The translations under genes and the position numbers were made by a program. A stretch of 64,000 nt of DNA from Alphaproteobacteria bacterium (GTDB taxonomy: Bacteria; Pseudomonadota; Alphaproteobacteria; CAAGCB01; CAG-977), in the NCBI GenBank assembly GCA_017480385.1, contig JAFVAT010000027.1, positions 1-64,000 of the forward strand, in the 5' to 3' direction. Positions within the stretch are counted from its first letter, which is position 1; every line of letters begins with the position of its first letter. Shown piece by piece: positions 7,133-13,703 of the stretch. The notes under the pieces were generated by a model, which was not told the DNA's origin, searched no databases, and saw only the letters and a list, made by a program, of their open reading frames with translations.

Positions 7133-7324
7133 TCAGTTTTTTTCTGTGACGCCCAGCGTGCAATACGCTTCAGCGGCAATCCGAACGGCAGCGCGAACCG
7201 CGTCCGTTTTCAACAATTCTTCGACCGATACAACGCCGGTCTTTTCTTTCAGTTCAAGACACGCGGCGCCGATCAATGAAAAGGCGTTCTTCTGTGCGTG
7301 TGCTAATTCGACAGCATTAAGCAT
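7133..7324 (-). CDS. Hypothetical first gene of the leftward early operon
   Basis: A 63-residue, mostly helical protein rich in Ala and Glu with no recognised domain. AGGGGGAAACG before ATG is a strong ribosome-binding site. As the first gene after the operator-flanked leftward promoter it should be expressed early and repressed in the lysogen. Function unknown. Confidence 0.65.
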   Translation of the reverse strand: MLNAVELAHAQKNAFSLIGAACLELKEKTGVVSVEELLKTDAVRAAVRIAAEAYCTLGVTEKN

Positions 7325-7357
7325 TTCGTTTCCCCCTGTTTTGCGGCTGTTGCTATA

Positions 7358-7386
7358 AAGTTATGATAAACATAATTCAATGTCAA
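7358..7386 (-). promoter_or_regulatory. Predicted leftward early promoter (PL)
   Basis: On the minus strand TTGACA (7381-7386) is followed by a 17-base spacer and a weak -10 TAACTT (7358-7363). It lies between two operator-like palindromes, one of which overlaps the spacer and -10. It would drive the recombination and integration operon. Confidence 0.5.
7361..7375. promoter_or_regulatory. Repressor operator-like palindrome, left 1
   Basis: TTATGATAAACATAA matches the consensus shared by four sites in the immunity region (best copy at 10077-10091). It overlaps the predicted PL promoter, so binding should block the leftward operon. Confidence 0.6.
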
Positions 7387-7394
7387 TATAAAAA

Positions 7395-7409
7395 TTATGA
7401 TTTTCATAT
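7395..7409. promoter_or_regulatory. Repressor operator-like palindrome, left 2
   Basis: TTATGATTTTCATAT is a degenerate copy of the operator, centred 34 bases from its partner and upstream of the PL -35 box. Two sites per promoter suggest cooperative binding. Confidence 0.5.
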
Positions 7410-7448
7410 TTTCTTTTGTCAGGAATGAAAAACGACGGAAAACATAAC

Positions 7449-7477
7449 TTGACAGAAGAGAAGAAGGAGGTTATTTT
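7449..7477 (+). promoter_or_regulatory. Promoter of the DUF3800-associated RNA
   Basis: A perfect -35 TTGACA (7449-7454), a 17-base spacer and TATTTT (7472-7477) point to a start at about 7484, exactly where the predicted RNA structure begins. No operator copy overlaps it, so it may be active in the lysogen. Confidence 0.6.
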
Positions 7478-7483
7478 TATATT

Positions 7484-7548
7484 GTGGTTGGGAATGGTTC
7501 ACCCTTTGTGAGCCGGGAGCGAACAGCTTCCTCGACCACCTTTTTTTT
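7484..7548 (+). ncRNA. Structured RNA upstream of DUF3800 gene
   Basis: The sequence folds as a three-way junction. The outer stem is 7484-7490 with 7533-7539 (7 bp, one G-U). Hairpin 1 is 7496-7502 with 7508-7514 (7 bp, one G-U). Hairpin 2 is 7515-7520 with 7526-7531 (6 bp, one G-U). Eight T follow at 7541-7548, as in an intrinsic terminator. The predicted promoter starts transcription at the first base of the outer stem, and the DUF3800 ribosome-binding site follows directly. Families of structured RNAs next to DUF3800 genes (the DUF3800 motifs in Rfam) have been described from comparative genomics. This may be a member, but I cannot run a covariance model. Confidence 0.65.
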
Positions 7549-7565
7549 GTAAAGGAGAAACAACG

Positions 7566-8249
7566 GTGCATTTGCTCTACATAGACGATTCTGGCACGGT
7601 TAAAGACAGGCTTCAAAAGCATTTTGTTTTGGCGGGATTTTCGATCTTTGAAACGGAAACATATATGTTGTCCCGCCGAATAGAAGAAATTATGGAAAAG
7701 TTTAAATTACCGGCCGATGCAGAGCTGCACGGCAGTCCTATGGTTACCGGTTCCGGTGTTTGGCGGAGTATTCTGAAACAAACGCGAATAGATTGCATTC
7801 ATGAGTGTCTTCGTTCCTTGACAGATGCAAGATTCCGCGTTTTTGCCGCTGTCGTCGATAAGGAAAAGTATTACACAAAAAATCCCGTTATTACGGCGTT
7901 TGAACAGGTTTCTTCACGCTTTGATCAGTATTTGATGCGCCAATTTCGTAAAGATAAAAAGCCGTATAGAGGATTGATGATTTGCGACAAGGCTACGAGT
8001 GAGGAAACGTTGCAAGCGGTAACGCATACCTATATTGAAAAAGGGCATTCTTGGGGCGCATTGCGTAATTTTGCTGAAGTTCCTTTGTTTTTAGATTCCA
8101 AAGCCTCCCGTATGATACAGTTGGCTGATTTAATCGCATACGGAGTTTTTCAGAAATATGAGCGCGGAAATGATATATTTTTTAAGGATATAGAACCGCG
8201 GTTTGATAGAGATATAGGAAACATCTACGGTTTAAAAGAGCTGTTATAA
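7566..8249 (+). CDS. DUF3800 protein (RNase H-like fold)
   Basis: A 227-residue DUF3800 protein. The N-terminal YIDDSG (residues 5-10) carries the paired Asp typical of the family, DAELHGS lies near residue 55, and the C-terminal part has the conserved QLADLIAYGVFQKYE helix with another Asp. The family is predicted to have an RNase H-like fold and perhaps nuclease activity, but its job is not established. GTG is the start, with AAAGGAG 9 bases upstream. The gene points opposite to the early operon on its left, follows a structured RNA with a terminator-like tail, and looks like an independent cargo unit. Defence or a toxin-like role is speculation. Confidence 0.85.
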   Translation: MHLLYIDDSGTVKDRLQKHFVLAGFSIFETETYMLSRRIEEIMEKFKLPADAELHGSPMVTGSGVWRSILKQTRIDCIHECLRSLTDARFRVFAAVVDKEKYYTKNPVITAFEQVSSRFDQYLMRQFRKDKKPYRGLMICDKATSEETLQAVTHTYIEKGHSWGALRNFAEVPLFLDSKASRMIQLADLIAYGVFQKYERGNDIFFKDIEPRFDRDIGNIYGLKELL

Positions 8250-8359
8250 AATTAGAAAGCCCTGATGCAGCTTTTTCTATATGATTCTTAATTCGCAAAG
8301 CACTATAAGAATTAGAAACAACAAAACGGTATTTATTTTTGGACACGAACGGAAACCGG

Positions 8360-8379
8360 CGGAAAAGAATGCTTTTCCG
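8360..8379. terminator. Hairpin between convergent genes
   Basis: CGGAAAAG and CTTTTCCG form a perfect 8-bp stem with loop AATG between the ends of the DUF3800 gene and the leftward membrane-protein gene. There is no good T run on either side, so a terminator role is only likely by position. Confidence 0.4.
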
Positions 8380-8404
8380 TATCAAAATTTTAAGAGATGA
8401 ATGG

Positions 8405-9043
8405 TTATTCTGAAATCTCGCAGGGATTGGAATATCTGCCGAAACGAATACTGTTTCGATTTTCTTTAACGCGCACTTTTTTCTCATCTTTAAGAGATAA
8501 AACGTCGGCGGCTTCTGTATATCCTTTGCTTTCTAACTCTTTAGAAAGGCGTATAATTTCATCATAATAGTCTATTGTAAAAGATTCTATGCCCCAACGT
8601 TTCTTCGTTGCATATCCAACAGAACAATCTTTTGTATGAAGCATAAAATTTTCCTTGTTTATTATGCGCTTTAATAAGGAGTTTTCATATTCTTTACCAT
8701 TAAAACAAGTGGCGTTATCTGTGTTATGTAAGACAAAACAACCTTGTTTCCGTTCAAGTTTTGTAGGGAGTTTGTAACCAGAGGCAATTTTAAAAATTAA
8801 ACAGAAAAGAATAGATAAAAGAAATATGTTCCTAAAAAAGCGTTTATGCTTTTTCATGAAGGAAAATATATAACCGAAGCCAAAAATCCAAACGCCCGAC
8901 CAATACAAGAAAACGGGTATCATAAGAATTATGAAAGATGTTATGCGGCTAAAATGAAAGACACGATCCTCATTTACGTATGCTATTGAAAAAAGAGTGT
9001 ATGCCGCATTGAAAATAATTATTATCTTTTTTGGTTTATCCAT
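8405..9043 (-). CDS. Membrane protein of the immunity operon
   Basis: A 212-residue protein that I do not recognise. Hydrophobic segments at about 8-22, 33-58 and 70-88 suggest three membrane helices. The remaining 120 residues, with several Cys, form a soluble domain. It starts on the stop of the XRE gene (TAATG-type overlap) and is co-transcribed with the repressor, so it is probably expressed in the lysogen. That context suits superinfection exclusion or lysogenic conversion, but this is inference. Confidence 0.7.
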   Translation of the reverse strand: MDKPKKIIIIFNAAYTLFSIAYVNEDRVFHFSRITSFIILMIPVFLYWSGVWIFGFGYIFSFMKKHKRFFRNIFLLSILFCLIFKIASGYKLPTKLERKQGCFVLHNTDNATCFNGKEYENSLLKRIINKENFMLHTKDCSVGYATKKRWGIESFTIDYYDEIIRLSKELESKGYTEAADVLSLKDEKKVRVKENRNSIRFGRYSNPCEISE

Positions 9044-9372
9044 TACACTGCCTCATCTTTCTTTACCGGTTGCGCCATAGAAACGCCCAACGCGCACAAA
9101 GCGTCTTGCTGTTCCGGCGTTAAATGTCGGAAGTTATCAATCAAGGCCTCTTCTCTTTTGGTGAGCGTAAGGGAGGCTTGAAATTCCTCCGGTATTAAAT
9201 CTATCGGCTTGCAATCCAAAGCCTTAGCCAATCTGATCTGCCATTCGGGAGAAAGCTTCCGCTCTCCTTTTTCTAATTTTCCGATTTGCTGATATGTCGT
9301 TCCGGCTCTTTCTGCGAGTTCTTTTTGAGAAAGACACTTTTCTTTGCGAATTTTCAAAATATTGTTTTTCAT
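9043..9372 (-). CDS. XRE-family transcriptional regulator
   Basis: A 109-residue protein with a classic HTH_3 domain at residues 4-60: LSQKELAERAGTTYQQIGKLEKGERKLS is the helix-turn-helix. The C-terminal 45 residues (TPEQQDALCALGVSMAQPV) are not a peptidase domain. It sits between the S24 repressor and the membrane protein in one leftward operon and may tune the repressor or the small membrane gene. Confidence 0.9.
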   Translation of the reverse strand: MKNNILKIRKEKCLSQKELAERAGTTYQQIGKLEKGERKLSPEWQIRLAKALDCKPIDLIPEEFQASLTLTKREEALIDNFRHLTPEQQDALCALGVSMAQPVKKDEAV

Positions 9373-9375
9373 TTT

Positions 9376-10065
9376 TTAAGCTATTTTATCAATTTTCAAA
9401 TGGTAAATAACACGTCCGACAACGCGAACCTCTGTATAATTCTTTGCAAAAGAACTTCTGTAAGCGGGATTGTCGCTTATTATTTCTACGGAATTATCAA
9501 TAGGGTTAATTTGAATTCGTTTAACCATAAGATCGTTTCCAATGCAAAGGACATAAAGTCCGTCCGAAGAAGGGGTTTTATAGCTTAAATCCACAAGAAC
9601 AAATTCGTCTGGCTTTATTGTCGGCAACATGCTTTCGCCGATTGTTTTGATGATTTTTAATTGGGTCGGATTCGTGCTTGTCAAAGCCTTTAAATCGCCC
9701 GGAAGCATGGAATATGTTCCAATAACCACCTCTTTGAAGGCCTCAACGCCGTTTCCGCAGCACGCTCTAGCATTCAAAACATCAATTTCAATAACGTCTT
9801 TCTTCTTCGAATCGCTTCCTTGTTTTTTTTCTTCCTTTTTATGCGGAATTTCGGTTGTATCACCGGAAACATAAAGCATAAAAGCCTCACGATCTAAATC
9901 AAGAAAATCTGCAACCGGGAATATTTCATTTTGCTGAAATTCACGTTTGCCGGAGGTCAGAGAAAGATTTACCTTTTCCGGTTCAATACCAAGATAAGCC
10001 GCTAACTCCCTTTGTGTTTTTCCCTGTTTCTTCAATAGCTCTTTTATAAATGCGTATTTGGTCAT
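9376..10065 (-). CDS. Phage repressor, HTH plus S24 (LexA/CI-like) peptidase
   Basis: A 229-residue CI-type repressor. The N-terminal HTH spans about 5-60 (KTQRELAAYLGIEPEKVNLSL). A charged linker follows, then the S24 domain with the Cys-Gly self-cleavage site C103-G104, nucleophile S145 (IGESMLPTIKPDEFVLVD) and general base K182 (LMVKRIQ). RecA-stimulated autocleavage would trigger induction. The start has GAGGTGAAG upstream. An operator palindrome lies 12 bases before its start codon, so it probably regulates itself. Confidence 0.95.
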   Translation of the reverse strand: MTKYAFIKELLKKQGKTQRELAAYLGIEPEKVNLSLTSGKREFQQNEIFPVADFLDLDREAFMLYVSGDTTEIPHKKEEKKQGSDSKKKDVIEIDVLNARACCGNGVEAFKEVVIGTYSMLPGDLKALTSTNPTQLKIIKTIGESMLPTIKPDEFVLVDLSYKTPSSDGLYVLCIGNDLMVKRIQINPIDNSVEIISDNPAYRSSFAKNYTEVRVVGRVIYHLKIDKIA

Positions 10066-10076
10066 TCTTCACCTCG

Positions 10077-10091
10077 TTATGATAATCATAA
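10077..10091. promoter_or_regulatory. Repressor operator, right 1 (perfect palindrome)
   Basis: TTATGATAATCATAA is a perfect odd palindrome and the best of four related sites. It lies just upstream of the repressor start codon, consistent with autoregulation. Confidence 0.65.
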
Positions 10092-10154
10092 ATCAAGAAA
10101 GGTTAAAAATATATTTTGAAAAACACAATTATTTTTGCTTTACATTCAAATTAA

Positions 10155-10169
10155 TTATGATTAACATAA
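10155..10169. promoter_or_regulatory. Repressor operator, right 2
   Basis: TTATGATTAACATAA lies about 20 bases before the ribosome-binding site of the Cro-like gene. It should cover the rightward early promoter, whose -35 may be TTTACA at 10139-10144. Confidence 0.6.
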
Positions 10170-10189
10170 TTTCACGGAAGGAGTTTTCG

Positions 10190-10396
10190 ATGGAAATTGA
10201 AGAAGCTTTGAAGATGTTGAAAAAGAACGGTTTTGTTCGCGCGTTTGCTCGAAGAACGGGAACGCCGGAACAGACCGTCTACGCTTGGAGACGAAAAAGA
10301 AAAATACCTGTTTGGCGTTTGCCGCAGTTTGATTTTTTTGCAGCGAACGATAACGGGATCAGCGACAACGAACCGGACGGAACGGGGGCGGCGTGA
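10190..10396 (+). CDS. Cro-like HTH protein
   Basis: A 68-residue protein, first gene of the rightward early operon. The start ATG has GGAAGGAG 7 bases upstream. Residues 5-45 resemble the small HTH of Cro/YdaS-type proteins (GFVRAFARRTGTPEQTVYAWRRKRKI). It lies divergent from the repressor, the classical cro position, and would act as anti-repressor switch partner. Confidence 0.8.
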   Translation: MEIEEALKMLKKNGFVRAFARRTGTPEQTVYAWRRKRKIPVWRLPQFDFFAANDNGISDNEPDGTGAA

Positions 10397-10491
10397 TGTG
10401 TGTGTGCTCGGAAGCGATAGATTTGTCTTGGCCGGTATTTTGGATCGGTTTTTTCGTGTGGTTAATTTGGCGAGAGGGCAGATCGAAATGA
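10396..10491 (+). CDS. Very small membrane protein (31 aa)
   Basis: ATG overlaps the preceding TGA (TGATG). The 31 residues contain one hydrophobic, Trp-rich segment (about 10-25) and end in a basic tail. The next gene starts on its stop codon, so translational coupling is likely. Function unknown. Confidence 0.5.
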   Translation: MCVCSEAIDLSWPVFWIGFFVWLIWREGRSK

Positions 10492-10577
10492 CGGTATTTA
10501 TCGGAATCGTCGGGCTGTGCGCCGGGGTGATGGCGGCTTTTTTAGTTGTCGCTGTTTTTGAAAATGCAGGGGGGTAA
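10488..10577 (+). CDS. Very small hydrophobic protein (29 aa)
   Basis: ATGA overlap with the gene before it. Twenty-nine residues, nearly all one membrane helix (MTVFIGIVGLCAGVMAAFLV). It belongs to a string of coupled mini-genes after cro. Function unknown. Confidence 0.5.
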   Translation: MTVFIGIVGLCAGVMAAFLVVAVFENAGG

Positions 10578-10579
10578 AA

Positions 10580-10768
10580 ATGGGTCTTTTTGACGCATTA
10601 ACGGAGATTGCTTCCGCGCCTATTTGTATTGCGGACGCTGTCAGAAAAGATTTGACCGAAGGAGATGAAGCCGACGCGATGTTGAGCATTGCGACGTTGG
10701 GAACGTCAAGCGCGGTTAAAGGTATCGGCGAAACGGTAAAAAGGGCCGCCGATAAATTGGACGAATAA
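10580..10768 (+). CDS. Small hypothetical phage protein (62 aa)
   Basis: Starts 3 bases after the previous stop, with a G-rich ribosome-binding site (CAGGGGGG). Sixty-two residues, mostly amphipathic helix, no recognised domain. It ends 9 bases before the phage tRNA. Confidence 0.6.
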   Translation: MGLFDALTEIASAPICIADAVRKDLTEGDEADAMLSIATLGTSSAVKGIGETVKRAADKLDE

Positions 10769-10777
10769 AAATTTTAT

Positions 10778-10852
10778 AGCGGGGTAGAGAAATGGCATCT
10801 CGCCGGCCTCATCAGTCGGAGACAGCAGGTTCGATTCCTGCCCCCGCCACCA
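10778..10852 (+). tRNA. Phage tRNA with anticodon CAT (Met or Ile2)
   Basis: A cloverleaf with encoded CCA: acceptor GCGGGG with CCCCGC, D stem GAGA/TCTC with short loop AATGGCA, anticodon stem CCGGC/GTCGG with loop CTCATCA, variable loop of five, T arm GCAGG-TTCGATT-CCTGC. Position 1 is A and position 72 is C, so the terminal pair is open, as in initiator tRNAs. The three G-C pairs of initiators are absent from the anticodon stem. It may be elongator Met, lysidine-type Ile or an initiator-like tRNA. It lies inside the early operon. Confidence 0.9.
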
Positions 10853-10868
10853 GCGGGCAAGGAAAACG

Positions 10869-11066
10869 ATGAATTTAACGCTTTATGCTGAATACGAACG
10901 TAATCAAAAATTGTTGCGCGAACTCAAGCGCAGAAAAGTCGTTTCATTGCGCGAGTACAAATCGGCAAAAGATGACGCTGAATTTTTCGCGGCCATTTTT
11001 GAGATTGTCGAAGATATTTATTTAACAACTGAAAGGAAAAACAATGAATACAGAGAAAGAAGTTAA
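10869..11066 (+). CDS. Small hypothetical phage protein (65 aa)
   Basis: Sixty-five residues, highly charged and helical (ERNQKLLRELKRRKVVSLRE). It starts 16 bases after the tRNA with AAGGAAAACG upstream and overlaps gapR by 23 bases. No family recognised. Confidence 0.55.
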   Translation: MNLTLYAEYERNQKLLRELKRRKVVSLREYKSAKDDAEFFAAIFEIVEDIYLTTERKNNEYRERS

Positions 11067-11307
11067 AGACATAAACGGAATTGACGGGGGACGTTTGCTT
11101 TCCTACATCGAACGGATAGAACATATCGAAGAGCAAAAAAAAGTGCTTCAGTATGATATTAAGTACGTTTTTGACGAAGCGAAGTCGGCGAATTTTGATA
11201 TTAAAGCGTTAAAAGAGATTTTGAAAATCCGCAAGAACGATCCGGAAGAACAGGCGCAAACCGACTTCATCATTGAAGAATACAAACGCGCGCTCGGCAT
11301 GGCTTAA
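11044..11307 (+). CDS. GapR-family (DUF2312) DNA-binding protein
   Basis: An 87-residue GapR homologue. The family pattern is clear: a first helix LLSYIERIEHIEEQKK, then DIKYVFDEAKSANFDIKALKEILKIRK, ending in a short helix with ALGMA. In Caulobacter GapR is a nucleoid-associated protein that binds overtwisted DNA ahead of replication forks and helps topoisomerases. A phage copy in a replication operon could assist phage DNA replication. GapR is essentially an alphaproteobacterial protein, which supports the host assignment. Confidence 0.92.
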   Translation: MNTEKEVKDINGIDGGRLLSYIERIEHIEEQKKVLQYDIKYVFDEAKSANFDIKALKEILKIRKNDPEEQAQTDFIIEEYKRALGMA

Positions 11308-11310
11308 AAG

Positions 11311-11688
11311 ATGATCCGGCGTTCCAGAATATCACCGACGGAACACGCGGCGCAGAAGGCGGTTGTAAGCCTCCTGCGCTTGCGCGGCGCGGTCATTATC
11401 GGGGCCGACGTAATGGACGGGTTAAAGTTTTTCACGAACGCCGACAACCGCCGCTTCCAGTTTATCCAACACCACAAGGAAATGGGATATACGAAGGGAC
11501 AGCCGGATTTGATTTTCATTTTTTCCGGACGTGTTTATTTCGTCGAGATGAAGACGGCGGCAGGGCGGCAGTCGCCGGAGCAAAAGGAAATACAGCGGCA
11601 GATCGAAGCGCAGGGGCAGGCATATCTTGTTTGGCGTTCCGTGAGCGACTGCCAAAAGTTTTTAGAAAAAACGAGAGGCGCGGAATGA
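11311..11688 (+). CDS. VRR-NUC domain nuclease
   Basis: A 125-residue single-domain VRR-NUC protein of the PD-(D/E)XK superfamily. The active-site pattern is GQPDLIFI (Asp) followed by YFVEMKTAAGRQS (Glu and Lys) and QKEIQRQIEAQGQAY. Stand-alone versions are common in phage replication regions and are structure-specific nucleases. It starts 3 bases after gapR. Confidence 0.92.
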   Translation: MIRRSRISPTEHAAQKAVVSLLRLRGAVIIGADVMDGLKFFTNADNRRFQFIQHHKEMGYTKGQPDLIFIFSGRVYFVEMKTAAGRQSPEQKEIQRQIEAQGQAYLVWRSVSDCQKFLEKTRGAE

Positions 11689-11798
11689 ATGGCATAGTAT
11701 GGCGTGATGACGCTCTGATTGTCGGTCTGTCAATAAGAAAGCGTTACGGGGAAATGCCGCGCCTTGAAATTGACGTTTACACGGAGACGGCGGAATGA
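11685..11798 (+). CDS. Small hypothetical phage protein (37 aa)
   Basis: ATG overlaps the stop of the VRR-NUC gene and its own stop overlaps the start of the methylase (ATGA at both ends). Thirty-seven residues, no hydrophobic segment, no recognised domain. Its place in a coupled chain argues that it is translated. Confidence 0.5.
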   Translation: MNGIVWRDDALIVGLSIRKRYGEMPRLEIDVYTETAE

Positions 11799-12385
11799 GA
11801 AGTTCTAAAGGATTATATAATTACAACAGCGTTTCAGAACGCCGCGAGGGAGATTTTTACCCGACGCCTGATTGGGTTTCAGATGCTCTGCTTGATAATT
11901 GCAGAAATGATTATCGCTTTGTCGGCGACGTGTGGGAATGCGCTTGCGGCAAAGGCGATCTGGCAGAACGCATAAAGCAGAAATGTCCGTTGGCGAAGGT
12001 TTACGCTTCCGATCTTTATGATCGCGGTTACGGTGAAAGCGGTATTGATTTTCTGACAAGCCGGAGAACAGCCGATTGGATCATTACAAACCCGCCTTTT
12101 GAGATGGGCTTTGAGTTTATGCAACGTGCCCAAAAATTGGCCAAAAGGGGTTTTGCTCTGTTGTTTCCTCTGCGCTATCTGGCAGGTAAAAGACGTTCTG
12201 GATTTTTTAAAGAATATCCCCCGAACAGAATAATAGTAATACCTGGTAAGGTCGATTTTACCGGGGCTGGAAATGCCAAAATAGAATTCTGTTGGTTTAT
12301 CTGGGATCGCTATTTGGATAAAGAGAGCAAAATTATCTGGCACTTGCCGACAGAAACCAAACAAGGAAGCCTTTTTGCAATTTAG
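11795..12385 (+). CDS. Phage N6-adenine DNA methyltransferase
   Basis: A 196-residue class I methyltransferase. The SAM-binding motif is VWECACGKGDLAE (about 47-59), and the catalytic NPPF tetrapeptide is at about 99 (WIITNPPFEMGFEF). Ser-Val-Ser then DFYPTPDWV at the N-terminus is typical of phage adenine methylases. There is no nuclease partner, so it is an orphan that could protect phage DNA from restriction or mark origins. Together with the broken cytosine methylase it suggests past pressure from restriction. Confidence 0.88.
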   Translation: MRSSKGLYNYNSVSERREGDFYPTPDWVSDALLDNCRNDYRFVGDVWECACGKGDLAERIKQKCPLAKVYASDLYDRGYGESGIDFLTSRRTADWIITNPPFEMGFEFMQRAQKLAKRGFALLFPLRYLAGKRRSGFFKEYPPNRIIVIPGKVDFTGAGNAKIEFCWFIWDRYLDKESKIIWHLPTETKQGSLFAI

Positions 12386-12399
12386 GAGCAACAAAGAAA

Positions 12400-13070
12400 A
12401 TGACTGATAAATTTACTTTTTTTGAAAATTTTAAAAACACAGCGGACAAGCTGCCCGATGATTTACGTTTGAAGTTTTACGACGCTTTAATGAGCTATGT
12501 CTTTGAAGGCGATGAGCCGGACGATCCGATTGTCGGAGCGTTGATTACAGCCTTAAAGCCGGCTCTTAACAGAGAGGAATCTCGCGGCGGATTCCGTGTT
12601 GGTTCCGGTCGCCCTAAATCAAACGAAAATCAAACGGAAATCAAAAATAATCAAAACTCCAATTTGATTTATTCTGAAAAATCAAACGAAATCAAAAATA
12701 ATCAAAACGAATTTTTGAAAAAAAACGAAAATCAATTCTTTCAGAATAAAGAAGAAGAAATAGAAAGAAAGATATATCTTCACTACGTTCAGATATATCC
12801 AAAGAAAGCGCAAAACGATTTTTCAAACCTTCCGTTGAAGAAATCAGGTCATATTGCCGAGAAAGAAACAACGGCGTTGACGCTGAAAAGTTTTTCGATT
12901 TTTACGAAGCCAAAGGCTGGGCTATCGGAAAATCGCCTATGAAGGATTGGAAAGCGGCTGTAAGGACGTGGGAGCCAAAAGACGGAAAAGCAGCTCCGGT
13001 TAATCAAAACAGCATAGCTCCGAAAAAAACGTGGCGAGAAATGGCGCGGGAGCAAGGGGTAAACGTTTAA
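12400..13070 (+). pseudogene. DUF6291-type replication protein, frameshifted
   Basis: Residues 1-65 match the DUF6291 N-terminal domain of phage replisome-organiser-like proteins (DKFTFFENFKNTADKLPDD). An Asn/Lys-rich linker follows. In frame the ORF stops at 12942 with an unrelated tail. The -1 frame, open from 12750 to TAA at 13068-13070, encodes what looks like the real C-terminus: FFKPSVEEIRSYCRERNNGV, then KFFDFYEAKGWAIGKSPMKD and WKAAVRTWE. One extra A in the AAAGAAAG run near 12762-12770 would join the halves. This is probably a natural one-base deletion or a sequencing error. No classical slippery site is present. Confidence 0.8.
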
Positions 13071-13082
13071 AGGGGAAAAGCA

Positions 13083-13703
13083 ATGCCGAGTATTCAAACG
13101 CAGGCGGCTTTCGATGTGCTTACGGAGCTTTACGGGGAGCCGACGTGGTTGTCAGAGCCGAAAAAGGGAATGGACATTGAAAAGGTTTTTGCCGAATGGG
13201 ACAAAGCCTTAAAGGATTACACGGAGGAACAGGTCAAAACTGTTTGCCGGAAGCTGTGGAAGTACGCCAAAACAAGCACGTTCCCGCGCTTAGGTCATAT
13301 TTTGGCGATGTTGTCTGACGTTGAAAAGGTCTATTCAGAACCTGAAAGACCGGAATACGGGCATAGCGAAGTTATGGACGAATTAGAAAGGTTGCGGAGT
13401 CGGTGGCTTGCAGAAGGCTTTGAGGGGCGTATTTGCTTTTATTCCGACGTTCAAGAGGCCTTACGGCGCGTTTATGCCGACGCTGAAGCGGATTATCCGC
13501 CGGAGAAACATTGGGAAAAAAGATCGGCGTCCGATTTGGTAAATCTGGCGATAAAGAACGGCGTTTTTTGGTCGGGGCTTGAAGCGCATTTGCGCAGAAT
13601 CACCGCCGACCGTCCGTATTATCAGCATTTCGGCGGAACCGGTGATGTTTATTCCGTTCCGTCCGAATTTGATTTGAACAACGAGAAAAGGCGGTGCGCA
13701 TGA
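13083..13703 (+). CDS. Phage replication protein, helicase-loader-like
   Basis: A 206-residue protein. The N-terminal half (AFDVLTELYGEPTW to TSTFPRLGHILAML) resembles small helical replication-accessory proteins such as G39P-like helicase loaders. Its place directly after the replication-organiser gene supports this. The C-terminal half is charged and unassigned. AGGGGAAAAGCA precedes the start, and the 3' end overlaps the next gene by 4 bases. Function is inferred. Confidence 0.55.
   Translation: MPSIQTQAAFDVLTELYGEPTWLSEPKKGMDIEKVFAEWDKALKDYTEEQVKTVCRKLWKYAKTSTFPRLGHILAMLSDVEKVYSEPERPEYGHSEVMDELERLRSRWLAEGFEGRICFYSDVQEALRRVYADAEADYPPEKHWEKRSASDLVNLAIKNGVFWSGLEAHLRRITADRPYYQHFGGTGDVYSVPSEFDLNNEKRRCA

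Noticed and set aside
7484-7548. Hammerhead ribozyme for the three-way-junction RNA
   Set aside because: The junction lacks the CUGAUGA and GAAA core sequences, and two of the helices meet without a linker.
12750-12770. Programmed -1 frameshift in the replication-organiser gene
   Set aside because: No X XXY YYZ slippery heptamer lies between the last upstream stop in the -1 frame (12747) and the needed switch point; a one-base deletion explains it more simply.
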